Of a stretch of 44,080 nt of DNA, positions 32,313 through 41,067 are shown in pieces. This DNA is from Gemmatimonadota bacterium (GTDB taxonomy: Bacteria > Gemmatimonadota > Gemmatimonadetes > Gemmatimonadales > GWC2-71-9). The stretch spans positions 1 through 44,080 of the forward strand of contig QHTT01000061.1 of NCBI GenBank assembly GCA_003220935.1, given 5' to 3'. The notes beneath the pieces were generated by a model. It had not been told where the DNA came from and ran no database searches. It worked only from the letters and a program-made list of their open reading frames with translations. The translations under genes and the position numbers were made by a program. The first letter of the stretch is position 1, and each line of letters opens with the position of its first letter.

Positions 32313-33506
32313 CTAGCGGGCCCCCACTCCTGCTAAGCTCCCCACGAAGGTCCGGATCCGCTGTAGTGCCAGATCGATCAGGGCGGGATCGGTCGCGTAG
32401 CACATCCGCAGGTGACCTTTCCCGCCTGGTCCGAACGCCGAGCCAGCGAGCACGGCGACGTGCGCGTCCTCGAGCAGCCGCTCCGCGAACGATTCGCTCG
32501 TCAGGCCCGTGCGCTCGAGCAGCCCGCTCACGTCCGGGAAGCAATAGAACGCGCCGGCGGGAGTAGCGCAGGTGATCCCCTCGATGGCGTTGAGGCCGCG
32601 CACGAGCTGATCCCGCTTGCCGCGCAAACCCGACACCATGCGTTTGACGGCGTCCTGCGGTCCCGTGAGCGCCGCGACGCCGGCGTACTGCACGAACGTC
32701 GCCGTGCACGAGATGTTGTTGATGAGCAGCGTCGTGACGGGGTCGGCGAGCCACTTGGGCATGACGCCGTAGCCCAGCCGCCAGCCGGTCATCGAATAGG
32801 CCTTGGAGAAGCCGTCCACGATGCAGGTGCGCTCCGCCATCCCCGGGAGCGCGGCGATGCTGTCCCACTTGCCGTCGTATCGAACCTGCCCGTATACCTC
32901 GTCCGAGATCACCCAGAGATCGTGCTGTCGCGCGAGCGCCGCCAGGCGCGTGAGATCGTCTGGCGCGGCCACCCCACCGGTCGGGTTGTGCGGCAGGTTC
33001 AGAATGATCACGCGCGTGCGCGGCGTGATTCGGTCGGCGATCGCCGCCACGTCGGGCGCGAACGCCCGGGACTCGTCCAGCGGGTAGTAGACCGGCCGGC
33101 CGCCCGCGAACCGCACGACGGACTCGTAGATCGGAAAGCCGGGATCGGGGGTGAGCACCTCGTCGCCCGGCTGGATGAGGGCGAGCGCCGCGGCAAACAG
33201 CATCGGCTTCGCGCCCGGCGTGACGATCACGTTCTCCGCCGCTGCGTGCACGCCGCGCGCGGCCAGGGAGTGGGCGATCGCGTCGCGCAGCTCCGGCACT
33301 CCGGCCGCGAGCGCGTAGCGGGTGAGACCGTCCCGGAGCGCGCGAATGCCCGCCTCCACGACGTGCGGCGGCGTCGGCATGTCCGGCTCGCCGATCTCGA
33401 GGTGCACGACCTTGTGGCCGGCCGCCTCGAGTCGCCGCGCCGCGCCGAGCACCAGATAGGCCTGTTCCGTACCGAGCAAGTCGAGCCGCGTGGCGGAGCG
33501 CATCAT
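32313..33506 (-). CDS. class I/II PLP aminotransferase
   Basis: The start is at the double ATG 33506/33503, preceded by gagagga. The 397-aa fold-type I aminotransferase has HLEIGEPDMPTP near residue 35, NLPHNPTGG, DEVYGQVRYD, PLP Lys235 in GFSKAYSMTGWRLGYG and C-terminal Arg in HLRMCYA. It is in the AspC/alanine-type subgroup Ib; the exact amino acid is not determinable. It lies between two hairpins and is probably transcribed alone. Confidence 0.92.
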   Translation of the reverse strand: MMRSATRLDLLGTEQAYLVLGAARRLEAAGHKVVHLEIGEPDMPTPPHVVEAGIRALRDGLTRYALAAGVPELRDAIAHSLAARGVHAAAENVIVTPGAKPMLFAAALALIQPGDEVLTPDPGFPIYESVVRFAGGRPVYYPLDESRAFAPDVAAIADRITPRTRVIILNLPHNPTGGVAAPDDLTRLAALARQHDLWVISDEVYGQVRYDGKWDSIAALPGMAERTCIVDGFSKAYSMTGWRLGYGVMPKWLADPVTTLLINNISCTATFVQYAGVAALTGPQDAVKRMVSGLRGKRDQLVRGLNAIEGITCATPAGAFYCFPDVSGLLERTGLTSESFAERLLEDAHVAVLAGSAFGPGGKGHLRMCYATDPALIDLALQRIRTFVGSLAGVGAR

Positions 33507-33529
33507 CGGTCCTCTCAGTGACAAACGAA

Positions 33530-33550
33530 CCCCGGGGCGAGGCCCCGGGG
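33530..33550 (-). terminator. intrinsic terminator after efp
   Basis: A 9-bp GC stem (ccccggggc 33530-33538 / gccccgggg 33542-33550) with a 3-nt loop is followed on the minus strand by the T-rich stretch ttcgtttgt. It separates efp from the aminotransferase gene. This is the best intrinsic terminator in the window. Confidence 0.75.
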
Positions 33551-33611
33551 CTGGGATGCTAAGCAATTTATGCGCCTGGGTGTGGTCGCGACCTACCCGA
33601 ACGGGCGGGCC

Positions 33612-34169
33612 CTATTTCGCCCGTTCCAGATAGACGCCTTCCCGTGGGTCGACTCGCACCTTCTCCCCCTCATTGATGAACTCCGGTACCTGGATGGTGA
33701 CGCCGTTCGACAGCTTCGCCGGCTTCGTGCTGGCTGTCTTGGTGGCGCCCCGCATCACTGGGGACGTCTGCGCCACGGTGAGCTCGACGACCGAGGGCAG
33801 GTCGATGCCCACGGGACGTCCGTCGAGCCACTCCACCTGAATGTGCATCTCGGGTTGGAGCCACGCGGCGTGGTCGCCCACGGCCTCGCCGTCGAGCGTG
33901 TGCTGCTCGTAGGTCGTGGTGTCCATGACGTGCACGCCGCCCTGATCGGCGTAGAGCACCTGGAACTCCTTGGTCTCGAGCGGGGCTTCGTCCACGAACT
34001 CTGTAGCCGCGAGCCGCGTGTCGAATGTGTTTCCGGTGACCAGATTGCGGAGCCGCAGCTGCACGAACGCGCGCAGATTCCCGGGCGTGCGGTGGGTGAA
34101 ATCCATGACGCGGCACGGCTGCCCATCGATGAGGATGACGTGGCCGCGCCGGATGTCGGTCGCCTTCAT
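33612..34169 (-). CDS. efp: translation elongation factor P
   Basis: ATG 34169 is preceded by AGGAG and gives 185 aa, the usual EF-P length. The three beta-barrel domains are visible (MKATDIRRGHVILIDGQPCRV; KEFQVLYADQGGVHVMDTTTYEQ; VELTVAQTSPVMRGATKTASTKPAKLSNGVTIQVPEFI). EF-P relieves ribosome stalling at polyproline. The tip of domain I reads TPGNLRAF: Asn31 stands where E. coli has modified Lys34, with Arg33 two positions later. No EpmA, EpmB, EarP or YmfI gene is nearby. The longer frame from 34625 is antisense to the FAH gene and is rejected. Confidence 0.95.
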   Translation of the reverse strand: MKATDIRRGHVILIDGQPCRVMDFTHRTPGNLRAFVQLRLRNLVTGNTFDTRLAATEFVDEAPLETKEFQVLYADQGGVHVMDTTTYEQHTLDGEAVGDHAAWLQPEMHIQVEWLDGRPVGIDLPSVVELTVAQTSPVMRGATKTASTKPAKLSNGVTIQVPEFINEGEKVRVDPREGVYLERAK

Positions 34170-34331
34170 GAACCCAGCTCCTAGAGAAGCAAACGGCGCG
34201 AGCCGACCCGGCGGCCCGCGCGTGACGGGTGGGAAGATAAACCGGATCCGGCCCGGGGCAACGGGCGCATCGCCTTGCGGCGACGCGCGTTGGCGCGTCA
34301 TATACGAGAGACCACGCAGCGGAGCGGGCAG

Positions 34332-34979
34332 ATGGGCATCGCGCGGCCGGGGAAGATCGTCGGCATCGGGCGCAATTACCGCGAGCACGCGGCAGAGCTC
34401 GGGCACCTGGTCCCCCAGCAGCCGCTGCTGTTCCTCAAGCCGCCCACGGCGGTGATCGGCGACGGGGACACGATCGTGTTGCCGCTCGAGTCGGAGCGGG
34501 TCGAGTACGAGGCGGAGATCGCCGTCGTGATCGGCAGGCGCGTCCGCCGCGTGTCGGAAGCCCAGGCGCTCGCCGCCGTCGCGGGAATCACCTGCCTGAA
34601 CGACGTCACCGCCCGCGACCTGCAACGCAGCGAGGAGCAGTGGACCCGCGCCAAGGGGTTCGACACGTTCTGCCCAGTGGGCCCGCGCGTCGCCCCGCTC
34701 GACCCGGCGCGCCTCTCGGAGCTCGAGGTCCGCTGCCGCGTGAACGGCGTCGAGCGGCAGCGGGGGAGCGCGCGCGACATGGTGTTCGGCATTGCCGCGC
34801 TCGTCGCGTTCGTGTCGCAGGCGATGACGCTCGAGCCCGGAGACCTGATCGCGACGGGGACGCCCGCGGGGGTGGGCCCGCTCGTCGCCGGCGACGTCGT
34901 CGAGGTCGAGATCCCGAATGTGGGTGTGTTGCGCAATCCGGTGAGCACGGAACCCCGCAGGCCCGCGACCGCTAGATAG
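34332..34979 (+). CDS. fumarylacetoacetate hydrolase (FAH) family protein
   Basis: The 215-aa protein starts at ATG 34332 after a GGAG. It shows the FAH metal-binding set: Glu residues in VEYEAEIAVVIG, Asp in NDVTARDLQ, and Lys and Phe in WTRAKGFDTFCPVGP. The closing ATGTPAGVGPLVAGDVVEVEI follows. Members hydrolyse or decarboxylate acylpyruvates and oxaloacetate, or isomerise ring-cleavage products. It is divergent from efp, and a hypothetical gene follows 4 nt downstream. Confidence 0.92.
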   Translation: MGIARPGKIVGIGRNYREHAAELGHLVPQQPLLFLKPPTAVIGDGDTIVLPLESERVEYEAEIAVVIGRRVRRVSEAQALAAVAGITCLNDVTARDLQRSEEQWTRAKGFDTFCPVGPRVAPLDPARLSELEVRCRVNGVERQRGSARDMVFGIAALVAFVSQAMTLEPGDLIATGTPAGVGPLVAGDVVEVEIPNVGVLRNPVSTEPRRPATAR

Positions 34980-34983
34980 AGGA

Positions 34984-36720
34984 GTGTCGCGCGCCCGCCA
35001 CCCCTGGTTCTACACTCTCCCCGTCGCACTCACCCTGGCCGGCCCGCGCGCGGTCCCGGCCCGCCCAATCGCGCCTGTAGCCGTCCCCGAGTTCGCCGTC
35101 CTCGCCGAGCTGTTGCGCGAGCGGCAGGGCATCGATCTCGGTGGGCCGGCCGGGGACGATCGCGGCTCGGCGTCCGTGCCGCACTCTCAACAGTTCGGCA
35201 CCGGCGAGGGCGGGCCGCTCGCCGCCTTCGAGGAGCACGCCGACGGCACTATCTATCTCGCCTATCTGCCCCCTGTGGGGCCCGAGTGGTATGACGTCGG
35301 CCGCGCCGACGACACCGAGGAGAGTCGCGACCGCGTCATCCCGGTCGGCCGGGGCCGGCGGCGCTTCGCGGACGCGCAGCAACGCAACGTGCGCCTGGAC
35401 CACTGGGAGTCCGCGGACAGTGCCTTCCCGGCCGGTCGCGCCCCGGTGCCGCGGTGGCTCGCCTTTCCATTACCGCTCGTCGATTCGTGCGCGGCCGACC
35501 GGGCGCGGCTCGCCGCGCTCGAAGCCGGCCAGGAAGAGCGAGGACACGGGGCCCGCGCCGTGATCGGGCTCGTCCGCCGCGGCATCGAGCGTGCCTTCGG
35601 CGCGCGGCTGCGGCGCCGCCTGGCGAGCCCGCGCTGCATCAGGCGCCGCGCGGCCGACTGGGGCACGGCGCTCGCGGCCGTGGCCGGTGCACGGGCACAC
35701 CTCGCTGTCGCGCGCGCCACGCCGCCCCTTCCCGGTGCCGGCGACTACTGCTTCCGCGACGTCGTCTCCAAGCTCGACCCCATCTTCGGAAACAGCGGCC
35801 CGCCCGAGTGGCAAACCATCCTGCCCGACAGCCGCTCGGTCGACGATAGCCAGGAGAACGGTCAGCGTCGCCGCAATCCGGACCGACCGCTCGACGCGGC
35901 GGGCAATCACGCCGTGTCGTGGGACGAGCTCGTCCACCTCACGCAGACCGACCTCTCCAGCGCGTTCCGCATCCTCCGCTGGGACGGCCACCCCAGCCGT
36001 GAGGACATCAAGGACCGACCCATCCCCTGGATCGAGTCGGCGGCGGACGGCATCGTGACGAACAGCTTCCTGTCCGGGGCCGACTACGCGGGCGACCACT
36101 ACCAGCCGCCCGAGGGGTATTGGCTCGGCGTCGCTCCCCCGGTCGCGCCCGAGGGATGCGGCACGTTCAATGCGCAGCACGCCCTCTGCAACGACTGGAT
36201 CGTGTACCTGCGCCCCGACCCCGAGTATGTCCCGGTCGGCTATCGCACGGAGCCGGGCGACCGGATCCACCTGGTGGGGCGCTGGGTGATCGACTGCGGG
36301 CACGAGGACTGGCACGCCGAGCTGCACCCGATCGAGGCGTTCGTGAGCACCCACGCGCGGGTCCGCTCGGCCGCGAGCGACGGGTTCGAGGGCCTAGCGT
36401 CCGTCGTGGTGACTGGCGACTGGCCGGGTGGCCGGCTGGCCCTCGACCTATGGCCCCCCGCCCGCCCCGCCGCTGCGACGACGCTCGCCTGGCGGCGCGA
36501 CCGCGCTGGCGCGCTGTCCGGCCTATCGGTCACGGAGACGCTCGAGCCGGGCGACGCGCCGAACCACCTGCATCTCGAGGTCGTGTCGACCGACGCACGC
36601 CGTCCCCTCGCCACCGGCGACTGGAACGAGGTCGAGCCGCACTCGACGCGGCGGCTCGCGACGCGGTATCACCTCTGGTGGAGCGAGAGGTCGGCGAGCG
36701 ACAGCGGGCCGGTGAGATAG
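34984..36720 (+). CDS. large protein of unknown family with HxxxHxExH motif
   Basis: The start is GTG 34984, preceded by GAGGA, giving 578 aa with a weak N-terminal hydrophobic segment (FYTLPVALTLAGPRAVPA) that may be a signal peptide. I do not recognise the family. Notable is GRWVIDCGHEDWHAELHP with His440, His444, Glu446 and His448, a possible metal site. There are also many Trp/Pro/Asp-rich stretches and two nearby Cys (GCGTFNAQHALC). It follows the FAH gene by 4 nt. Its 3' end overlaps the convergent membrane-protein gene by 52 nt. Reading-frame integrity over 1.7 kb and the motif argue that it is real. Confidence 0.8.
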   Translation: MSRARHPWFYTLPVALTLAGPRAVPARPIAPVAVPEFAVLAELLRERQGIDLGGPAGDDRGSASVPHSQQFGTGEGGPLAAFEEHADGTIYLAYLPPVGPEWYDVGRADDTEESRDRVIPVGRGRRRFADAQQRNVRLDHWESADSAFPAGRAPVPRWLAFPLPLVDSCAADRARLAALEAGQEERGHGARAVIGLVRRGIERAFGARLRRRLASPRCIRRRAADWGTALAAVAGARAHLAVARATPPLPGAGDYCFRDVVSKLDPIFGNSGPPEWQTILPDSRSVDDSQENGQRRRNPDRPLDAAGNHAVSWDELVHLTQTDLSSAFRILRWDGHPSREDIKDRPIPWIESAADGIVTNSFLSGADYAGDHYQPPEGYWLGVAPPVAPEGCGTFNAQHALCNDWIVYLRPDPEYVPVGYRTEPGDRIHLVGRWVIDCGHEDWHAELHPIEAFVSTHARVRSAASDGFEGLASVVVTGDWPGGRLALDLWPPARPAAATTLAWRRDRAGALSGLSVTETLEPGDAPNHLHLEVVSTDARRPLATGDWNEVEPHSTRRLATRYHLWWSERSASDSGPVR

Positions 36721-38207
36721 CCGCTGAGCTCGCGCGACCACCAGGCCCCCGTGCGGGAGCGCTCCTGCGCAGTGGTAAACCGGTAACGGTAGGAGACGAG
36801 TCGCACGTAGCGCGGCGGCGCGCCGGGGAACGGGTTCGACCCGAGCAGGGAGAGGACCTGCGGCGTTCCCTCGAGCAATCTGCGCACCAGACCGGCCAGC
36901 CACGGCTCGGCGCCTTCGGGATCGAGCGCCGCGAACCACATCTGCCAGTCGAGTCGCGGCTGATGCGGGGCGACGAAGCGCGGCCGACGCGACACCGCCC
37001 CGGGCTGCCAGCGGAACTCGTACTCGAGCCAGTGCACGCTGTCCCGACTGCCTTCGATTACGATCTCCGGCCGCTCGGTCGTCATCACGCGAAACACGCC
37101 GTAGCCGTTGACCGAGCGGAGCGGCGCGACCGCGCGGAGCAGCGGGTGATCGAGAGCGCCGCGGCCGCCGGGAAGCGTCGCGCTGATCTCGCGGGCGAAC
37201 GTGAGCGCGCTGAGCGACGCGATCACCGCTGCGAGCGCGACCGTCACACGCTGGCGCCACAGCGGCTCGGGCTCGCCGGCGGCGAGCCGCAGCGGCAGCA
37301 CGGGCCGCAACACGGCGTCGTCCAGCAGCGGCACGCACAATACGATCGCGAGCAGGTTGAAGAACCCGTAGTTCCCCGTCGCGGCGATCCCGAGCTGGCC
37401 GAGTCCGAGCAGGGCGCACGCGGCGATGCGCAGCCGGCGCCAGGGGGAGGGCGCGAAGATCAGCCAGGGTACGCCGAGCTCGATCGCGAACATCCCCAGC
37501 GTCATGCCCTTGTGCACCCACGCGGGGAGCAGCTGCGCGTACCACGCGGTCCAGGGGGGCAGCGGCTGCGTCCAAAAGTGGTAGTCGAGCGCGGTGAGGT
37601 GGCGCCACGTCGGATCGCCGCTGGCGAGCTTGGTGATCCCGGAGAGGAACATCAGTTTGAAGAGCAGCAGCCACACCAGCCACCGCACGGCGCGCGACGG
37701 GGCTCGCTCCTGCTCGAGGCTCGGCAGCCACTGAGTGGGCGCGTACAGGACCGCGAGCAGGCCCGCCTCGAGGAGCAACCCATCCCACTGGAACCACAGG
37801 AAGGTTTGTCCCACGACGCTGAGTGACAGATAGCACGCCCACAGCAACGCCAACACCGGCGCCTGGGCCACGCCGGCGAGCAGCAACAAGGCGAGGATGG
37901 CGCCGCTCCAGCAGAGAGCTCGCAGGGCCCCGTCCCCCGCTCCCAGCCAACAGGCGGTCGGGTGCAGGCGGTAAGCGGCCGCTCCGTAGAGCCCCCGGGC
38001 CCGCTCGAGGAAGGCAGCGGCCGGGAGGATCCCGTGCTCACCGACGAGGCCCGTGACTTGCAGCGCCAGCGAGACGAACGCGATCAGGTAAACGAGGCCC
38101 AGCAGCCGGAGAAACAGCCAGCGCGACAGGACGTAGGTCGGCTCACCAGTGGAGGATTCCGTGGCGGTCGGTGGCCGCTGGGTAGCCCGGGGCTCGGTAA
38201 CGTCCAT
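36669..38207 (-). CDS. lipase maturation factor (LMF1-like) membrane protein
   Basis: The 512-aa polytopic protein begins with a polar N-terminus, then LFLRLLGLVYLIAFVSLALQV. The conserved LMF1 phrases include FLWFQWDGLLLEAGLLAVLYAP, FKLMFLSGITKLASGDPTW, LTALDYHFWTQPLPPWTAWYAQLLP and NGYGVFRVMTTERPEIVIEGS. The C-terminal soluble part contains PRLDWQMWFAAL. In vertebrates LMF1 helps lipases fold in the ER; bacterial homologues probably assist exported lipases or other envelope proteins. The 3' end overlaps the preceding convergent gene. Confidence 0.9.
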   Translation of the reverse strand: MDVTEPRATQRPPTATESSTGEPTYVLSRWLFLRLLGLVYLIAFVSLALQVTGLVGEHGILPAAAFLERARGLYGAAAYRLHPTACWLGAGDGALRALCWSGAILALLLLAGVAQAPVLALLWACYLSLSVVGQTFLWFQWDGLLLEAGLLAVLYAPTQWLPSLEQERAPSRAVRWLVWLLLFKLMFLSGITKLASGDPTWRHLTALDYHFWTQPLPPWTAWYAQLLPAWVHKGMTLGMFAIELGVPWLIFAPSPWRRLRIAACALLGLGQLGIAATGNYGFFNLLAIVLCVPLLDDAVLRPVLPLRLAAGEPEPLWRQRVTVALAAVIASLSALTFAREISATLPGGRGALDHPLLRAVAPLRSVNGYGVFRVMTTERPEIVIEGSRDSVHWLEYEFRWQPGAVSRRPRFVAPHQPRLDWQMWFAALDPEGAEPWLAGLVRRLLEGTPQVLSLLGSNPFPGAPPRYVRLVSYRYRFTTAQERSRTGAWWSRELSGYLTGPLSLADLSLHQR

Positions 38208-38331
38208 CGCTGTGGTCTGAAGATGGGACTCGTTATTGATTGAGGGAACACGGCCTGTTGCGGCGAAACTACGTCGCGCCCTGCGGGGTAGGAGTCTCCT
38301 ATCCCAACGGGGTGTTCGCCCCCGGCAGCTG

Positions 38332-38347
38332 TGTGACCCACGTCACC
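38332..38347 (+). promoter_or_regulatory. CRP/FNR-like palindromic site
   Basis: tgtga-cccacg-tcacc is one base short of the CRP consensus TGTGA-N6-TCACA. It lies 28 nt before the start of the coiled-coil lipoprotein gene and inside the 167-nt divergent region shared with the LMF1-like gene. Position between the start codon and any promoter would suit repression. Confidence 0.4.
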
Positions 38348-38374
38348 CAAGTTCAGGTAGGAGGTTTCCAGCAC

Positions 38375-39253
38375 ATGTTCAAGAACGGCCGTCTGGCGGC
38401 GGGCGCTGTGTGGCTCCCCCTCGCGCTGCTCGTCGCCGCAGGGTGCAAGCAGGGCCCGTCTCCCGAGGTGCAGGCGAGGATGGACAGCCTGTCGCAGGCG
38501 TCCTCCGAAAAGGAACGCCTGATGTCGGAAGTCGCCGAAAACACGCGCATGGTGAGCGAGATCAGCAAGGAGCTCGCGACCGTGGCCGTGCCGGCCAAGC
38601 GGCTGAAGGTGGGAGCGGCGGAGTCACCGCTGCGGGCGTCCCGCGACACGATGATCTCGAAGATCCGCTACATCACGGCACGGGTGAGAGAGATGGAGCC
38701 GAAGCTGCAGCAGACGGAGCAGCGCGTGCGTGAACTCACCACGCTCTCCGACAGTCTGAAAGACGATCTCGCCTCGACGATTCAGAACCTCCAGAGCGTG
38801 ATCGACAATCAGAAGGAAACGATCTCCGCCCTCAACGACCAGGTGGAGAAGCTCTCGGCCGAGAACGTGGCCCTGAAGGACACCATCGACAACATGGCCA
38901 CTGAAGCCAACACGGTCTACTACATCGTGGGGACCAAAGACGAGCTGGAGCAGCGCGGCATCGTGCGGGAAGAGGGCGGCGCCCGGTTCCTGTTCGTCCT
39001 GTGGAAGAGCGGCAAGACGCTGGTCCCATCCCGTAACCTCGACCCGACCGCGTTCACGCCGGTCGACCGGCGGGCGCTGTCCGAAATCCCGCTCCCGGCC
39101 GCCGACAAGGAGTACCGCATCGTCTCGCGTCAGGACGCGAGTGCTCTCGCCATCCCGCCTTCGGCCGACGGCACGATTACGGGCAAGGTAAAGATCGCCG
39201 ACTCCGCCCGCTTCTGGGCGAACTCGAAGTACCTCATCATCGTCGAAGGCTGA
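38375..39253 (+). CDS. coiled-coil lipoprotein
   Basis: ATG 38375 is preceded by AGGAGGT (38359-38365) at 9 nt. The 292-aa protein has a lipobox (LLVAAGC, Cys24). A long coiled coil of about 150 residues follows (SQASSEKERLMSEVAENTRMVSEI; QTEQRVRELTTLSDSLKDDL; DNQKETISALNDQVEKLSAEN). A C-terminal beta-rich domain contains YYIVGTKDELEQRGIV and RYIV-like strands. It is likely an outer-membrane lipoprotein reaching into the periplasm. A 13-bp hairpin at 39275-39307 follows. Confidence 0.88.
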   Translation: MFKNGRLAAGAVWLPLALLVAAGCKQGPSPEVQARMDSLSQASSEKERLMSEVAENTRMVSEISKELATVAVPAKRLKVGAAESPLRASRDTMISKIRYITARVREMEPKLQQTEQRVRELTTLSDSLKDDLASTIQNLQSVIDNQKETISALNDQVEKLSAENVALKDTIDNMATEANTVYYIVGTKDELEQRGIVREEGGARFLFVLWKSGKTLVPSRNLDPTAFTPVDRRALSEIPLPAADKEYRIVSRQDASALAIPPSADGTITGKVKIADSARFWANSKYLIIVEG

Positions 39254-39274
39254 CGCACTTGGTCCCCCCACATG

Positions 39275-39307
39275 CCCGGCTTCGTGTCGAGCCCACACGA
39301 GGCCGGG
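39275..39307 (+). terminator. hairpin after coiled-coil lipoprotein gene
   Basis: cccggcttcgtgt (39275-39287) pairs with acacgaggccggg (39295-39307), 13 bp with one G-U pair, across a 7-nt loop. Only a weak T-containing tail follows. Confidence 0.6.
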
Positions 39308-39444
39308 TCTGTGGCAGGGCCGCAGCACTTTTGGGGAGGGGTGATGTGACATGGCCCACGACTCGATGGCGGCAAGCGCACGTGCTGGGGCCGGCCATCG
39401 GCGCGGGACTTGCACTAGGGATCACCAGGCACACAGGGGGGCTC

Positions 39445-39927
39445 ATGCACGCAGTAATCCGGCGGTACCGGGTGAGGCTGGGGACGGTCGCGGAGGCGGT
39501 ACGCTATGCGGAGAAACAGTTCGTGCCGCTAGTGCGGCGGATCCCGGGATTCGTGGGGTGCTACCTGATGGACGCAGGCAACGACGTGCTGACGTCCATT
39601 GGGCTGTTCCACACGCAGGACGGCGCCGAGGCCGCGGTCAGCCTACAGCGGGACTGGTTCCGGGACGAGTGGTCATCGTTCCGGCCGCTACCGCCGGAAG
39701 TCGTCATCGGCGCGGTGCTCGCGCAGGCCACGGCCGACAGCGCTGTTCCGGCGGAGCGCCGGCGGCTGGCCGATCGGCGCAACGCCGCGGCGGTGCTGCC
39801 CGTGGGCTCCTGGAGCGGCGTCGAACGGCGTATCCGTTCTGATCGACGCGGCGGTGCAGAGCGGCGCCCGGAGTTCGCCGGGCAGGCTGAGTGGCAGGCA
39901 GCCGCAGGCTGGAGGGCGGCGGGCTGA
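39445..39927 (+). CDS. ABM-like dimeric alpha/beta-barrel protein with Arg-rich tail
   Basis: ATG 39445 gives 160 aa. Residues 1-100 (MHAVIRRYRVRLGTVAEAVRYAEKQFVPLVRRIPGFVGCYLMD) fit the antibiotic-biosynthesis-monooxygenase/dimeric ferredoxin-like fold, whose members are often cofactor-free oxygenases or simply ligand-binding proteins. The last about 60 residues are rich in Arg doublets (ERRRLADRR, VERRIRSDRRGGAERR), a pattern outside the ABM fold and perhaps nucleic-acid or membrane binding. The longer frame from 39259 crosses the terminator hairpin and is rejected. Confidence 0.75.
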   Translation: MHAVIRRYRVRLGTVAEAVRYAEKQFVPLVRRIPGFVGCYLMDAGNDVLTSIGLFHTQDGAEAAVSLQRDWFRDEWSSFRPLPPEVVIGAVLAQATADSAVPAERRRLADRRNAAAVLPVGSWSGVERRIRSDRRGGAERRPEFAGQAEWQAAAGWRAAG

Positions 39928-39933
39928 TACGCG

Positions 39934-39959
39934 CCCGCCGCGCAGCCACGCGCGGCGGG
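39934..39959 (+). terminator. GC-rich hairpin after ABM-like gene
   Basis: A perfect 10-bp stem (cccgccgcgc / gcgcggcggg) with a 6-nt loop starts 6 nt after the stop. No T-tract follows, so factor-dependent termination is possible. Confidence 0.6.
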
Positions 39960-40120
39960 TCATACGACATACAAAGCGGGGAGTGGGCCGCAACTGCTCA
40001 CCGGTGGATTGTGTCTGGCCCGGTCGCAAGACCGACCGCTGGACCCCCGGCGGCGGTTCCACTCCTCGCTCCGCTTTAGGCCTACCGACCGCGGCGGATC
40101 CGCGCTATTTCATCCCACCC

Positions 40121-41044
40121 ATGTCGCTCGCCCGCCGTCTGCTGCTCCGTGCCTCGCGCAGCCCGTGGCTCGCAGCTCAGCTGCGCCGTCGCGCCTTCTT
40201 CCGCCGCGCGGTCCGGCGTTTTCTACCGGGCGAAGACTTGGGCGCGGCGCTCGATGCTGCCGCCGAGTTCGCGCGCGCCGGGCTGGGCAGCGTGCTCACC
40301 CAGCTCGGCGAGCAAGTCGGCAACCGGGCCGAGGCCGTCGCCGTGCGGGACCACTACCTCGGCGTCCTCGCCGCGGTGCGGCAACGCAGGCTCCCGAGCG
40401 AGGTATCGGTCAAGCTCACCCATCTCGGACTCGAAGTGGATCGCGGCGCCTGCGAGCAGGCGCTGAGTGCGCTCGCGGCCCGGGCGGCCGACTGTGGCTC
40501 CCTCCTGTGGATCGACATGGAGGAGTCGCGTTACGTGGACGTCACGCTCGAGCTGTTCCGCCGCACGCGCGCCGAGCGCAACAATGTGGGGGTCTGCCTC
40601 CAGGCATATCTCCGCCGCACCCCAGACGACCTGGTGGGGTTGCTGCCGCTGGGCCCAGCGATCCGTCTCGTCAAGGGCGCGTACAACGAGCCGCCCAGCA
40701 TCGCGTTTCCGCGGAAGCGCGACGTGGACGGGTGCTACGCAATGCTCGCAGATCGCCTGCTTCAGGAGGCCACCCGCGGACGGGGGCGGCCGGTCTTTGG
40801 GACGCACGACGTCCGGTTGATTAAAGGGATCCGTGAGCAGGCCCGGCGACACGGGACCCCTGCGAGCGCTTACGAGATACACATGCTGTACGGCATCAAG
40901 GCCGCGGTCCAGCGTGCGCTCGCAGCCGAGGGGTGCACGGTGCGCGTGTTGATCAGCTACGGGAGCGCGTGGTTCGCGTGGTACATGCGCCGCCTCGCCG
41001 AGCGGCCGGCGAACGTGTGGTTCGTGGTGCGGAATCTGGTGTAG
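40121..41044 (+). CDS. proline dehydrogenase (monofunctional)
   Basis: ATG 40121 gives 307 aa, the size of the monofunctional FAD-dependent Thermus enzyme. The TIM barrel contains SVKLTHLGLEVDRGAC, LLWIDMEESRYVDVTLELF, VCLQAYLRRTPDDL, IRLVKGAYNEP and a C-terminal FEIHMLYG-like motif (YEIHMLYGIK). It oxidises proline to pyrroline-5-carboxylate and passes electrons to quinone. The partner P5C dehydrogenase is not in the window. A class V aminotransferase follows 23 nt downstream. Confidence 0.94.
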   Translation: MSLARRLLLRASRSPWLAAQLRRRAFFRRAVRRFLPGEDLGAALDAAAEFARAGLGSVLTQLGEQVGNRAEAVAVRDHYLGVLAAVRQRRLPSEVSVKLTHLGLEVDRGACEQALSALAARAADCGSLLWIDMEESRYVDVTLELFRRTRAERNNVGVCLQAYLRRTPDDLVGLLPLGPAIRLVKGAYNEPPSIAFPRKRDVDGCYAMLADRLLQEATRGRGRPVFGTHDVRLIKGIREQARRHGTPASAYEIHMLYGIKAAVQRALAAEGCTVRVLISYGSAWFAWYMRRLAERPANVWFVVRNLV

Positions 41045-41067
41045 GAGACCGCGTCGCTCCGCCGCCC

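Noticed and set aside
36120-37826. 568-aa plus-strand ORF
   Set aside because: Spans the ends of two real genes in another frame and shows only low-complexity Arg/Pro/Glu sequence.
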